64,000 bases of DNA from an uncultured Pelagibacteraceae bacterium (GCA_902596325.1 CACJTN010000002.1:19696-83695), one strand, 5' to 3'; counted from the stretch's first letter, positions 1-9,096 are shown. Notes: generated by a model not told the origin, from the letters alone. Numbers and translations are program-made.

Positions 1-1748
1 ATTTAGTCTTTTTACAACTTTTTCTAGTTTTATTTAGTTTTTTTTGTCTAGTTTTTAATTTTATAGTTTCAGACTTTAGCAATGTAACCGTTTATAATAA
101 TTCTCATACTTCTAAACCATTATTTTATAAAATATCTGGTGTATGGGGAAATCACGAAGGAAGCTTGTTACTTTGGTTGCTTGTATTAATATTATTTTTA
201 TTTTTATTTATTCTAAATTCTAAAAAATCTGAAAATGGTTACAAATTATTAACAATAGTGTTTCAAGAAGTAATCATATTAGGATTTTTGCTTTTTATAA
301 TCTTTACCTCAAATCCTTTTGAGTATTTATTTCCAACCCCAACAGAGGGTCTTGGACTTAACCCAATTTTACAAGATCCTGCGTTAGCCATTCATCCTCC
401 TATTTTATATTTAGGATACGTTGGTACTTCATTAGTATTTTCTTCATCTTTAGCTGCCACTGTGAACAAAAGTATTAATTCTTATTGGGCAAAACATATA
501 AAGAAATGGATATTTGCATCGTGGATATTTCTAACACTCGGCATAATGCTAGGTTCAATATGGGCTTATTACGAACTTGGTTGGGGAGGATTTTGGTTTT
601 GGGACCCTGTAGAAAATGTCTCTCTAATGCCTTGGTTATGTTTAACAGCGTTATTACACTCGGTTTTAGTTTTAGAAAAAAGGAATTCATTGAAAAACTG
701 GACAGTCATACTTTCTATCGCAACTTTTGCATTAAGTATGAGCGGAACCTTTCTAGTGAGATCGGGGATTTTAAACTCTATACACACATTCGCTAATGAT
801 CCCTCTAGAGGACTATTCATACTAATTTTTTTATTTATATTAATTTTATTAGCAATAATTATTTACTTTTCATTTGAAATTAAAAATCCAAATCCATCTA
901 ATAATTTTTTTTGGCTCAGTAAAGAAACTGCAGTTTTAATTAATAATTGGTTTATGATGTATTTTTTATCTGTGGTGTTAATTGGAACATTGTATCCAAT
1001 TTTTTTAGAGGTAATTAGTAATGAAAAAATTTCAGTAGGCGCTCCATTTTATCATAAATTAATGGTTCCTTTTTTGATACCTTTTTTTATTTTCATGTCT
1101 ATTGGTCCTAGATTAAAATGGATTAAGGATAAGTTTACAAAAATAAATTACTATCAAATTTTAATACTTATTTTATCATTAGTCATATCTTACCTAATAG
1201 TTGAATATTCTGGTGTTAAATATCTTTTTTCAACTATATTAATTTCAACTTCAATTTTTTTATTTTATAGCAGTGCGAGTGATCTTGTTAAAAAAAATAT
1301 TCAGTTCCCTCAAAAAATTTCTCATTTTGCATTTAGCTTACTTATAATAAGTATTTTGGTTAATGGAATTTATTCAAAAGAGATTAATTCAAATATGAAA
1401 GTAGGTGATAATCTTACTTTCATGAATAAAAAAATTGAATTTAAAAGTATAAATTTTGAAAAACAGGATAACTATAATTTGTTGAGAGGATATTTTGAGA
1501 TTACTGAAGAGGGAAAGATACCGATAAATTTTCAGCCAGAAATAAGAATATACGACCAACCCGTAATATCTACTAGTGAAGCAGATATTAAGACAAATTT
1601 ATTGAATGATAACTTTATTGTATTTAGTTTGCTTAAGGAGGGAGAGGTGTTTAACGTAAGATATCAACAAAAACCCTTCATGATCTGGATTTGGATATCG
1701 CTTATCATGTTAGCATTCGGAGGTAGTTTAGCTTTAATAAAAAAATGA
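1..1748 (+). CDS. ccmF: Cytochrome c maturation protein CcmF (5' partial)
   Basis: Inner-membrane heme lyase subunit that, with CcmH, attaches heme to apocytochrome c in the periplasm. The reading frame is open from base 3, and residues upstream of the first in-window ATG (165) read as CcmF (SDFSN..., then WGNHEGSLLLW), so the gene begins before the window; about 580 residues are visible of a family length near 650. The tryptophan-rich heme-handling WWD-type motif WGGFWFWDPVENVSLMPWL is intact, followed by further membrane segments and a C-terminal periplasmic region ending in a last helix. It overlaps ccmG by 4 bases (ATGA), so the genes are probably translationally coupled. Confidence 0.95.
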   Translation, partial: LVFLQLFLVLFSFFCLVFNFIVSDFSNVTVYNNSHTSKPLFYKISGVWGNHEGSLLLWLLVLILFLFLFILNSKKSENGYKLLTIVFQEVIILGFLLFIIFTSNPFEYLFPTPTEGLGLNPILQDPALAIHPPILYLGYVGTSLVFSSSLAATVNKSINSYWAKHIKKWIFASWIFLTLGIMLGSIWAYYELGWGGFWFWDPVENVSLMPWLCLTALLHSVLVLEKRNSLKNWTVILSIATFALSMSGTFLVRSGILNSIHTFANDPSRGLFILIFLFILILLAIIIYFSFEIKNPNPSNNFFWLSKETAVLINNWFMMYFLSVVLIGTLYPIFLEVISNEKISVGAPFYHKLMVPFLIPFFIFMSIGPRLKWIKDKFTKINYYQILILILSLVISYLIVEYSGVKYLFSTILISTSIFLFYSSASDLVKKNIQFPQKISHFAFSLLIISILVNGIYSKEINSNMKVGDNLTFMNKKIEFKSINFEKQDNYNLLRGYFEITEEGKIPINFQPEIRIYDQPVISTSEADIKTNLLNDNFIVFSLLKEGEVFNVRYQQKPFMIWIWISLIMLAFGGSLALIKK

Positions 1749-2275
1749 AATTTAAAAAATTAAATTTAGTTTTAATATTATTAATAACAATTTTAGTTTT
1801 TTTTGCTTTGTATTTAGGTATGAAAAAACAAAACTTGTATACCACTGATCATATCGTAAATAAGAAAATGCCTAACTTAATAAGTACGGAACTTTTTACT
1901 GGAGAGGAAAAGAATTTAAGTAAATTAGTTGCAAAAGAAAAATTTACAATTTTAAACATATGGGCATCTTGGTGTGCACCTTGTAGGTCAGAACATAAAC
2001 ATCTAATTACTCTTTCCTCTAATAACAACTCAAAAATAGTTGGTTTAAATTATAAGGATAAGATTGAAAATGCTAAATCTTTCATATCAGAATTAGGTAA
2101 TCCATATGATCATATATTGTTAGATAAAAAAGGTTTTATCTCAATAGATATAGGTGCATATGGTGTTCCAGAGACATATGTAATTGATAACACAAATAAT
2201 AAAATTATAAAAAAATATCTTGGACCTATTGATGAGTTTATTTTAGAAGAAATTATAAATATATTAAATTCATGA
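1745..2275 (+). CDS. ccmG: Thiol:disulfide oxidoreductase CcmG/DsbE
   Basis: Periplasmic, membrane-anchored thioredoxin-like protein that keeps the apocytochrome CXXCH cysteines (or CcmH) reduced during cytochrome c assembly. One N-terminal membrane anchor (about residues 7-25) is followed by a thioredoxin fold with the redox motif WCAPC (Cys77, Cys80) and the cis-proline region GVPETY typical of the DsbE group. At 176 residues it has normal family length. It overlaps ccmF upstream and ccmH downstream by 4 bases each, which fixes both starts. Confidence 0.93.
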   Translation: MKFKKLNLVLILLITILVFFALYLGMKKQNLYTTDHIVNKKMPNLISTELFTGEEKNLSKLVAKEKFTILNIWASWCAPCRSEHKHLITLSSNNNSKIVGLNYKDKIENAKSFISELGNPYDHILLDKKGFISIDIGAYGVPETYVIDNTNNKIIKKYLGPIDEFILEEIINILNS

Positions 2276-2658
2276 AAAAAATTTTTACATTAATAACCTT
2301 TTCTTTTTTACTTTTAATACTAATTAATAATTCAGTTTTAGCTGATAATAAAATTAGTAAAGTTGATTCAATTTCAAAAAACTTAAGATGTTTAATCTGC
2401 CAAGGTCAATCTGTGTATGACTCGCAATCTGAATTTGCGATAAGTGTTAAAGATCTAATTAAAAAAAAAATTGAAGAGGGTAATTCAGACAATGATATTT
2501 ATGAATATTTGAAAAATAAATATGGTAACTGGATAATGTATGAACCTGAATTAGACAAAAAAACACTTCTTCTTTGGATATTACCGTTGATTTTGTTTGT
2601 TTTTGGAGGTCTATTAATATTCAAAAAAGCATTTATAAATTATAATAAAAATGTTTAA
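2272..2658 (+). CDS. ccmH: Cytochrome c-type biogenesis protein CcmH
   Basis: Periplasmic thiol-redox subunit of the heme lyase complex. It has a signal peptide or anchor (residues 1-24), the diagnostic motif LRCLICQGQS with Cys40 and Cys43, a three-helix domain, and a C-terminal membrane helix (about 98-116). The length of 128 residues fits the short CcmH form without a fused CcmI TPR domain, and no ccmI follows here. The start overlaps the ccmG stop by 4 bases. Confidence 0.93.
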   Translation: MKKIFTLITFSFLLLILINNSVLADNKISKVDSISKNLRCLICQGQSVYDSQSEFAISVKDLIKKKIEEGNSDNDIYEYLKNKYGNWIMYEPELDKKTLLLWILPLILFVFGGLLIFKKAFINYNKNV

Positions 2659-3160
2659 ATTTTTAAAAATATTTGTACTTTATTTTTTTCTTTCCTTGCC
2701 TGTATATGGTGAAGAGCAGAATAAATTTAAAAGTGAACATCAGTGGAATTTTTATTCCGGAATGTTTGATTTCAGTGATGATGGTGCAAAATCTACTTTA
2801 TTTGGAATTCAACATCAAAATGAAAATCTTCTACGAGATAGTTTTCTAGGAACTCTCTCTCCTGTTACAGGTTTTATGCTAACAGCTGATAATGCAACTT
2901 ATTTCTATACTGGTATACAAGCTGAATATAAACTTGGTTTTGTCAACTTTGTGCCGAGTTTTACCCCTGGTTTATATGGCGAAGGTGATGGAAAAGATTT
3001 GGGACACCTGATCGAATTTAAGAGCGAAGTACAATTATCCTTAGATTTATTTAAAAATTCTCAACTGGGCCTATCTTATAACCATATATCTAATGCAAGT
3101 CTTGGAGATAAAAATCCTGGGGCAAATAGTTATATGTTCAATTTTCTTCAAAAGTTCTAA
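2651..3160 (+). CDS. PagL-like lipid A 3-O-deacylase / acyloxyacyl hydrolase family protein
   Basis: Predicted outer-membrane beta-barrel of 169 residues with a signal peptide (about 1-20, cleavage near VYG-EE) and a C-terminal phenylalanine (LQKF) typical of outer-membrane proteins. The segment NHISNASLGDKNPGANSY matches the PagL active-site region: the expected His (145) and Ser (147) are present, but the position corresponding to the catalytic Glu of Pseudomonas PagL holds Asn159. The start overlaps ccmH by 8 bases, so it is probably cotranscribed with the ccm genes although its role is unrelated. Family membership is fairly clear from the motif; deacylase activity is uncertain because of the Glu-to-Asn change. 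Confidence 0.72.
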   Translation: MFKFLKIFVLYFFLSLPVYGEEQNKFKSEHQWNFYSGMFDFSDDGAKSTLFGIQHQNENLLRDSFLGTLSPVTGFMLTADNATYFYTGIQAEYKLGFVNFVPSFTPGLYGEGDGKDLGHLIEFKSEVQLSLDLFKNSQLGLSYNHISNASLGDKNPGANSYMFNFLQKF

Positions 3161-3169
3161 AGAAACGTT

Positions 3170-4318
3170 ATGAGTTTAAAAAATTGTCATAACTTTCAAG
3201 ATTTTAGGAGTCTTGCAAAAAGAAAATTACCATCACCAATATTTCACTATATTGATGGAGCAGCGGATGATGAAATAACATATAACAGAAATACTTCTGC
3301 TTTTAATGATGTAGATTTAGTGCCAAATGTTTTGAGAGGAGTTGAAAGTGTTGACTTGTCGACAACTATATTTGGCAAAAAATTAGATTTACCTTTTTAC
3401 TGTTCACCAACTGCATTACAGAGACTTTTTCATTTTGATGGAGAAAGGGCAGTTGGTAAAGCCGCTCAAAAATTTAATACAATGTTTGGTGTATCTGCAC
3501 TAGCAACAGTCAGCGTTGAGGAAATATCCTCACTAATTGATACTCCTAAAATGTTTCAGTTTTATTTCCACAAAGATAGAGGTTTAAACGACTCGTGTTT
3601 AGAGAGAGCTAAAGCAGCTAAATTTGATGTAATGGCACTTACAGTTGATACTATAACAGGAGGCAATAGAGAAAGAGATTTAAGAACAGGTTTTACATCT
3701 CCACCAAAACTGACGTTAGCTAGCTTATTTAGTTTCGCAACAAAACCAATGTGGGGAATTAATTACTTAACAAAAGGTAAATTTGAGTTACCGCACTTGC
3801 AAGATTACGTTGAGGAAGGAACAAGCACAAATACCTCAATAGGAAATTATTTTTCAACAATGTTAGATCAATCTATGAATTGGAATGATGCTGAAAAATT
3901 ATGTTCTCAGTGGGGAGGTCATTTTGCTTTAAAGGGAATTATGAGTGTAGAAGATGCTAAAAGAGCAGTAGATATTGGTTGTACAGGTATTATGGTATCA
4001 AATCATGGTGGAAGACAACTTGATGGATCTAGATCTCCGTTTGATCAATTAGCAGAAATTGTAGATGCTGTTGGTGATAAGCTAGACGTTATTTGTGAAG
4101 GTGGGTTTCAAAGAGGGACTCATATGCTCAAAGCATTATCGCTGGGTGCGAAAGCCTGTGCTGGAGGAAGATTATATCTTTATGCTCTAGCTGCTGCTGG
4201 TCAAGCAGGTGTTGAAAGAGCATTGGGTCAATATAAATCTGAATTAGAAAGAGATATGAAATTAATGGGTTGTACTAAAATTAGCGACCTAAGTAGAAAA
4301 AATCTTAGATTTAGATAG
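3170..4318 (+). CDS. FMN-dependent alpha-hydroxyacid dehydrogenase, paralog 1 (LldD/glycolate oxidase family)
   Basis: Predicted flavoenzyme oxidising an L-2-hydroxyacid (lactate, glycolate or similar) to the 2-oxoacid. At 382 residues it is a complete TIM-barrel member of the family. Visible family features are FHYIDGAADDE near the N-terminus, FQFYFHKDR, LTVDT, and the catalytic base His279 in SNHGGRQLDGSRS. The phosphate-binding loop reads EGGFQRGTH where the family consensus is DGGVRRGTD, so the usual Asp and first Arg are Glu310 and Gln314. It lies 3 bases upstream of a same-length paralog. The substrate cannot be read from sequence; the neighbouring 2-hydroxyacid enzymes and TRAP transporter support a role in small carboxylate catabolism. 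Confidence 0.87.
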   Translation: MSLKNCHNFQDFRSLAKRKLPSPIFHYIDGAADDEITYNRNTSAFNDVDLVPNVLRGVESVDLSTTIFGKKLDLPFYCSPTALQRLFHFDGERAVGKAAQKFNTMFGVSALATVSVEEISSLIDTPKMFQFYFHKDRGLNDSCLERAKAAKFDVMALTVDTITGGNRERDLRTGFTSPPKLTLASLFSFATKPMWGINYLTKGKFELPHLQDYVEEGTSTNTSIGNYFSTMLDQSMNWNDAEKLCSQWGGHFALKGIMSVEDAKRAVDIGCTGIMVSNHGGRQLDGSRSPFDQLAEIVDAVGDKLDVICEGGFQRGTHMLKALSLGAKACAGGRLYLYALAAAGQAGVERALGQYKSELERDMKLMGCTKISDLSRKNLRFR

Positions 4319-4320
4319 TA

Positions 4321-5472
4321 ATGAACCTAAATGACTGTCTAAATTTTAATGATTTTAGGAAATTAGCTAAAAAAAAATTACCTGCACCAATTTTTCATTA
4401 CATAGACGGTGGCTCAGACGATGAGAGAACTTTAAACAGAAATACAGAAGCATTTGATGATTGTGATTTAGTTCCAAAAATTTTAGCAAATGTTGGTAAG
4501 CCAGATTTATCAACTACTGTTTTTGGTAGAAAAATAAGTATGCCAATTTTTTTATCCCCTGCTGCTATGCAGAGATTATATCATCCAGAGGGCGACAAGG
4601 CATCAGCAAGAGCAGCGGAAAAGTTTAATACATTTTATAGCATGTCAACCATGTCTAATAATTCCATTGAGCAAATTGCGAATTTGTCTAGTGGTCCTAA
4701 GTTATTTCAATTGTACATACATAAAGATCAATCGATAACAGATGATTTGATAGACAGATGTAAAAGAGCAAATTTTGATGGACTTTGTCTTACTGTAGAT
4801 ACTATTGTTGCAGGGAACCGAGAAAGAGACCATAGGACAGGATTTACCACTCCTCCAAAGTTAACTTTAAGAAGTTTATTTAGTTTTGCAATTAAACCAA
4901 AGTGGGTTTTTGATTATCTTACTAACGAAAAATTTGAGCTATCTAATGTAAAAAATAAAACTGATAAAGGTACAAACATAACTAAGTCTGTTATTGAATA
5001 TATAAATGAACAATATGATCCTGGAATGAATTGGAGTGACGCTGAATATGTTGTTAAAAGATGGGACAAGCCTTTTGCAATAAAAGGAGTGATGAGTGTT
5101 GAAGATGCTAAAAGAGCGGTTGATATTGGATGTACTGCAATAATGATTTCTAATCATGGCGGAAGACAGTTAGATGGTTCAAGATCACCGTTTGATCAAA
5201 TAAAATTAATTTCAGATGCAGTTGGCGATAAAGTTGATATAATTTTAGATGGTGGCGTAAGAAGAGGCACTCATGTATTAAAAGCAATTGCTGCAGGAGC
5301 AAAAGCTTGTAGTTTTGGTAAGGCATTTTTGTTTAGTTTAAGTGCTGGCGGTCAAAAAGGAGTTGAAAAGCTGCTACAAAATATGCATGATGAAATCCAG
5401 AGAAATATGATATTGATGGGTTGTAAAAATTTAAAAGATCTAAACTATTCAAGATTAATTTTTAGGAGGTAA
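4321..5472 (+). CDS. FMN-dependent alpha-hydroxyacid dehydrogenase, paralog 2 (LldD/glycolate oxidase family)
   Basis: Second tandem member, 383 residues, aligning with the upstream paralog essentially without gaps, so the pair arose by duplication. The catalytic His279 (SNHGGRQLDGSRS) is conserved. Unlike its neighbour it keeps the standard DGGVRRG loop (Asp310, Arg314), but the later flavin-phosphate arginine of the family (GR before the last barrel helix) is Lys334 (FGKAFLF). No clear ribosome-binding site is present in the 3-base gap, which suggests coupled translation. The two enzymes probably differ in substrate or form a hetero-oligomer; both are inferences. Confidence 0.87.
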   Translation: MNLNDCLNFNDFRKLAKKKLPAPIFHYIDGGSDDERTLNRNTEAFDDCDLVPKILANVGKPDLSTTVFGRKISMPIFLSPAAMQRLYHPEGDKASARAAEKFNTFYSMSTMSNNSIEQIANLSSGPKLFQLYIHKDQSITDDLIDRCKRANFDGLCLTVDTIVAGNRERDHRTGFTTPPKLTLRSLFSFAIKPKWVFDYLTNEKFELSNVKNKTDKGTNITKSVIEYINEQYDPGMNWSDAEYVVKRWDKPFAIKGVMSVEDAKRAVDIGCTAIMISNHGGRQLDGSRSPFDQIKLISDAVGDKVDIILDGGVRRGTHVLKAIAAGAKACSFGKAFLFSLSAGGQKGVEKLLQNMHDEIQRNMILMGCKNLKDLNYSRLIFRR

Positions 5473-5475
5473 AAA

Positions 5476-6645
5476 GTGAGTATAGAATTAGCAAGCGCAT
5501 TAAACAGATTAGGTACCGAAAGTGCATTTACAGTACTAGCCGAAGCAAAGAAATTGGAGGCACAAGGCAAACCAATGATCCACTTAGGATTGGGTCAACC
5601 AGATTTTAAAACTCCTAAACATGTTGTAGATGCTGCTAAGAAAGCTCTCGATGATGGTCATCATGGATATGTTATGTCAAACGGAATTCCAGAGTGTCGT
5701 GAAGCAGTTTCAAGAAAGTTAAAACAACTTTATAATGCAGATGTTGATGCTAATAGAATACTTATTATGCCAGGCGGAAAACCTACAATGTATTACGCGA
5801 TAATGTGTTTTGGTGAACCTGGTGCAGAAATAATTCATCCTACACCAGCATTTCCAATTTATGAGTCAATGATAAATTATTCAGGAGCAAAAGCAGTTTC
5901 GTATGATCTTACAGAAGATAAAGATTTGAAATTCAGTGCAGATAAAATCTTATCTCTGATTACTGATAAAACTAGATTGTTGATTTTAATAAATCCAAAT
6001 AATCCAACAGGCAGTTTTGTAGAAAAACCTGAAATTGATAAGCTTGCTGAAGGACTAAAAAAACATCCAAACGTTACAATTCTTAGTGATGAAATTTATA
6101 GTAGACAAATCTTTGATAATAAAGAAATGCCTACATTTTTTAATTACCCAGAGTTAAGAGATAGACTAATAGTGCTTGAAGGCTGGAGTAAGGCCTACTC
6201 AATGACTGGATGGAGGCTTGGATGGAGTTTTTGGCCAGAACATTTAGTTGAGCATGTAAACAAATTACTCATTAATAGTGTTTCCTGTGTTAATGCTGCA
6301 GCTCAATATGCTGGTATTGCAGCCCTTGATGGCCCAGATGACTCAATTCATGAAATGATGGAAAAATTTACACAGAGAAGAAAGTTAATTCATGAGGGTT
6401 TAAATAGTTTGCCGGGTGTTGAGTGTAGTTTGCCAGGTGGAGCTTTTTATGCATTTCCAAAAGTTATTGATACTGGAATGAACGGTTCTGAGTTTTGCAA
6501 AAGAGCAATGCACGAAGCTGGAGTTGCAATTGTTCCCGGTACAGCATTCGGAAAAACTTGCAATGATTACGTCAGATTTAGCTTTGCGGCCTCAAGAGAT
6601 GATATATCTAAAGCTTTAGATAATATCAAAAAAATGTTGGGTTAG
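5476..6645 (+). CDS. PLP-dependent class I aminotransferase
   Basis: Fold-type I aminotransferase of 389 residues, aspartate aminotransferase superfamily. It shows the substrate loop HLGLGQPDF, the cofactor motif NPNNPTG (173-179), Lys239 in EGWSKAYSMTGWRLGW as the Schiff-base lysine, and the carboxylate-binding Arg in YVRFSFA near the C-terminus. The start is GTG at 5476, chosen because of the strong site AGGAGG (from 5464), which overlaps the end of the preceding gene. Its position among 2-hydroxyacid dehydrogenases suggests it aminates the 2-oxoacid product (for example glyoxylate to glycine or pyruvate to alanine), but the sequence does not define the amino donor. Confidence 0.88.
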   Translation: MSIELASALNRLGTESAFTVLAEAKKLEAQGKPMIHLGLGQPDFKTPKHVVDAAKKALDDGHHGYVMSNGIPECREAVSRKLKQLYNADVDANRILIMPGGKPTMYYAIMCFGEPGAEIIHPTPAFPIYESMINYSGAKAVSYDLTEDKDLKFSADKILSLITDKTRLLILINPNNPTGSFVEKPEIDKLAEGLKKHPNVTILSDEIYSRQIFDNKEMPTFFNYPELRDRLIVLEGWSKAYSMTGWRLGWSFWPEHLVEHVNKLLINSVSCVNAAAQYAGIAALDGPDDSIHEMMEKFTQRRKLIHEGLNSLPGVECSLPGGAFYAFPKVIDTGMNGSEFCKRAMHEAGVAIVPGTAFGKTCNDYVRFSFAASRDDISKALDNIKKMLG

Positions 6646-6680
6646 TTAAATTTTTCTTATAAGTTAAGTTTTTTAAATTT

Positions 6681-8057
6681 ATGAGTATTGCATCTATAGA
6701 AACAGAACTTAAAAGTATATTTAAAGATAGATTTTCTACTTCGACTTCAACAAGGTTTAATTATTCTCGCGGTGAAGATACTTATGATCCAGTTCCATCT
6801 CAAGCAGTCATTTTTCCAGAGACCAATGAAGAAGTTTCAACCATTTTAAAATTGTGTAACGAAAGAAAGATTCCTTTAGTGCCTTTTGGAACAGGAACAT
6901 CATTAGAAGGCAACGTTGTTGGAATTGAGGAAGGAATAACCATATCCTTAGAAAAAATGAACAAAATATTAAGTGTGAATGTCGAAGATTTTGATTGCAG
7001 AGTACAGGCCAATGTTACTAGAGAACAATTAAATGAACATTTAAGAGAGGATGGAGTATTTTTTCCAATAGATCCAGGTGCTAATGCAGCAATTGGTGGT
7101 ATGGCTGCAACTTCTGCATCGGGAACTATGGCAGTTAAATATGGTACAATGCGAACGGTAATTACTGGTCTAACTGTTGTTTTACCTAACGGTGATATTA
7201 TAAATACCGGTGGCAGAACAAAGAAAACATCGGCAGGTTATAATTTAACAAATTTATTTATAGGATCAGAGGGAACTTTAGGAGTTATAACAGAAGTTCA
7301 ATTAAGATTATCACCAATACCAGAGAGTATAATGAGTGCTGTTTGTCATTTTCCAACATTAGAAGATGCAGTCAAAACTGCACAAGAAACTATCCAATAC
7401 GGTATTCCAATTGCAAGAATAGAAATGCTGAACAAAGATCAAATGGATATAAGTATTAATTATTCAAAATTGCAAGATGTAAATGTAGAACCAACATTAT
7501 TTTTTGAGTTTCATGGCTCAGAAATTTCTAATAAAGAATCTATAAAAGTTGTAGAGGAGCTTTCAAATAATAATAAAGGAAGTAAATTTAAATGGGCTGC
7601 TGATTTAGAGGAGAGAAATAAATTATGGCAAGCTAGATGGGATGTGTATTATTCTGTTAAAGCTTTAGTAAATAATGGCAGAGTATATTCTACTGATGTA
7701 TGTGTTCCAATTTCAAGGATAACAGAATGTGTAAAATTTGCCGAAGTGGAAGTAAATAAAATTGGTTTAAGAGCACCTATGGTTGGCCACTTGGGAGATG
7801 GGAACTTTCATGTATTATTTCCATATGACCCTAATGACAAAGAAATTTATAAAAAAATCAGAGAATTTAGTAATAAACTAATAGATAAAACTTTAGAATT
7901 AAAAGGAACGATAACTGGTGAACATGGAGTTGGTTTGCACAAAAAAAGCTATCTTTTGAAAGAGCATCCAGATAACATACCATTGATGAAAACGATCAAA
8001 AGAAGTATCGATCCTAACAATATAATGAATCCTGGTAAAATTTTTGATCTAAATTAA
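6681..8057 (+). CDS. FAD-binding D-2-hydroxyacid dehydrogenase (GlcD / D-lactate dehydrogenase-like)
   Basis: Flavoprotein of 458 residues in the FAD-linked oxidase family that includes GlcD, D-lactate dehydrogenase (cytochrome) and D-2-hydroxyglutarate dehydrogenase. The FAD-binding PP loop PFGTGTSLEGNV lies at 68-79, a second FAD segment reads GSEGTLGVITEVQLRLSP, and the C-terminal metal and substrate region contains GHLGDGNFHV and GEHGVG. No glcE or glcF genes follow, so it is probably a single-subunit D-2-hydroxyacid dehydrogenase rather than a three-subunit glycolate oxidase. It follows the aminotransferase after 35 bases and precedes the reductase by 2 bases. Confidence 0.87.
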   Translation: MSIASIETELKSIFKDRFSTSTSTRFNYSRGEDTYDPVPSQAVIFPETNEEVSTILKLCNERKIPLVPFGTGTSLEGNVVGIEEGITISLEKMNKILSVNVEDFDCRVQANVTREQLNEHLREDGVFFPIDPGANAAIGGMAATSASGTMAVKYGTMRTVITGLTVVLPNGDIINTGGRTKKTSAGYNLTNLFIGSEGTLGVITEVQLRLSPIPESIMSAVCHFPTLEDAVKTAQETIQYGIPIARIEMLNKDQMDISINYSKLQDVNVEPTLFFEFHGSEISNKESIKVVEELSNNNKGSKFKWAADLEERNKLWQARWDVYYSVKALVNNGRVYSTDVCVPISRITECVKFAEVEVNKIGLRAPMVGHLGDGNFHVLFPYDPNDKEIYKKIREFSNKLIDKTLELKGTITGEHGVGLHKKSYLLKEHPDNIPLMKTIKRSIDPNNIMNPGKIFDLN

Positions 8058-8059
8058 TT

Positions 8060-9013
8060 ATGAAAAAAATACTTGTCACTAGAAGGTTGTTAAGATCAAA
8101 TGAGGATAAGCTTAAAAATTTATATGACGTGAATCTTAATTTAAATGACGAATTATATTCCCAAGATAAACTAATAGAGCTTAGCCAAGGATGTGATGGA
8201 ATTTTATCTGCATTAACAGACAAATTAGATGAGGAAACAATAAATAAATTACCAGATAGCGTAAAAATTTTGTCTAACTTTGCAGTTGGTTTTGGAAATA
8301 TTGATCTCGAAGCAGCAAAAAAAAGAAATATTGCAGTAACTAATACGCCAGAAGTCTTAACAGATGCTACTGCAGAAATTGGTATCTTATTAATTTTGGG
8401 TGCGTGCAGGAGAGCTTCTGAAGGTATTGAGGGTGCAAGAGAGTCGAACTGGAAATGGTCTGCTGATTATCTTATTGGCAAACAATTAACTGGAGCACGA
8501 CTAGGAATTTTGGGCATGGGTAGAATAGGTCAAAAAATTGCTCACGTAGCTAGATCATTAGGTATGATTATCCACTACCACAACAGATCCAAGCTTAGTG
8601 GTGATAAAGAGCAAGGAGCAACTTATCACGAAACCTTAGAAAGTTTATTGTCTGTATCGGATGTATTATCTGTGTGTTGTCCAGCCTCTAAAGAGACTGT
8701 TAATTTAATAAATAAAGATGCATTAGAAAAATTGCCCAAAGGAGCAGTAGTAACCAACGTAGCTAGAGGAGACATCGTTGATGACGAAGCTTTGATAGAT
8801 GCACTAGATAGAAGAAAAGTATATGCAGTTGGTCTTGACGTATATAAAGGAGAGCCAAACTTAAATCCCGGGTACATGAAGCACAAAAGTGCATTTATAT
8901 TACCGCATCTTGGTAGTGCCACAAAAGAAACTAGGACTGCAATGGCTAATCTAGCCATTGATAATCTTACAGAATTTTTTGATACAGGTGGCTGTAAGAA
9001 TAAAGTTAACTAA
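8060..9013 (+). CDS. D-isomer-specific 2-hydroxyacid dehydrogenase (glyoxylate/hydroxypyruvate reductase-like)
   Basis: NAD(P)H-dependent reductase of 317 residues that interconverts a 2-oxoacid (glyoxylate, hydroxypyruvate) and its D-2-hydroxyacid. The Rossmann motif GILGMGRIGQKI is at 149-160. The catalytic set is complete: Arg236 in ARGDIVDDEAL, Glu265 in KGEPNLNP, and His283 in LPHLGSATKETR. It closes the metabolic gene run: the stop is followed by a 119-base leader and the TRAP transporter. Related to GyaR/GhrA-B-type enzymes; coenzyme preference and substrate are not readable with certainty. Confidence 0.88.
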   Translation: MKKILVTRRLLRSNEDKLKNLYDVNLNLNDELYSQDKLIELSQGCDGILSALTDKLDEETINKLPDSVKILSNFAVGFGNIDLEAAKKRNIAVTNTPEVLTDATAEIGILLILGACRRASEGIEGARESNWKWSADYLIGKQLTGARLGILGMGRIGQKIAHVARSLGMIIHYHNRSKLSGDKEQGATYHETLESLLSVSDVLSVCCPASKETVNLINKDALEKLPKGAVVTNVARGDIVDDEALIDALDRRKVYAVGLDVYKGEPNLNPGYMKHKSAFILPHLGSATKETRTAMANLAIDNLTEFFDTGGCKNKVN

Positions 9014-9039
9014 TAGATGTTAATAATTACCACTCAAGG

Positions 9040-9068
9040 TTGTAAATAATTTGTAATAAGTCTATTTA
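9040..9068 (+). promoter_or_regulatory. Candidate sigma70-type promoter for dctP
   Basis: TTGTAA (9040-9045), a 17-base spacer and TATTTA (9063-9068) resemble a weak housekeeping promoter in the gap before dctP. The AT-rich background makes chance matches easy, so this is tentative. Confidence 0.35.
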
Positions 9069-9096
9069 GCATAGGACTCTTCAATCCTTTTATGCT
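9068..9096 (+). promoter_or_regulatory. Imperfect hairpin in the dctP 5' leader
   Basis: AGCATA (9068-9073) pairs with TATGCT (9091-9096), and GGA (9074-9076) with TCC (9085-9087), leaving an 8-base loop and a TTT bulge. No T-run follows directly, so it is not a typical terminator. It could stabilise the abundant dctP transcript or be an operator for a regulator; neither is shown. Confidence 0.4.

Noticed and set aside
6681..8057. Assignment of the FAD gene as GlcD of a glycolate oxidase complex
   Set aside because: GlcE and GlcF are not adjacent, so a single-subunit D-2-hydroxyacid dehydrogenase is at least as likely; the specific name was withheld.
9068..9096. Hairpin after the glyoxylate-reductase gene as a rho-independent terminator
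   Set aside because: The stem is interrupted and followed by TTAATTGCAT rather than a T-run; it is listed as a leader hairpin instead.
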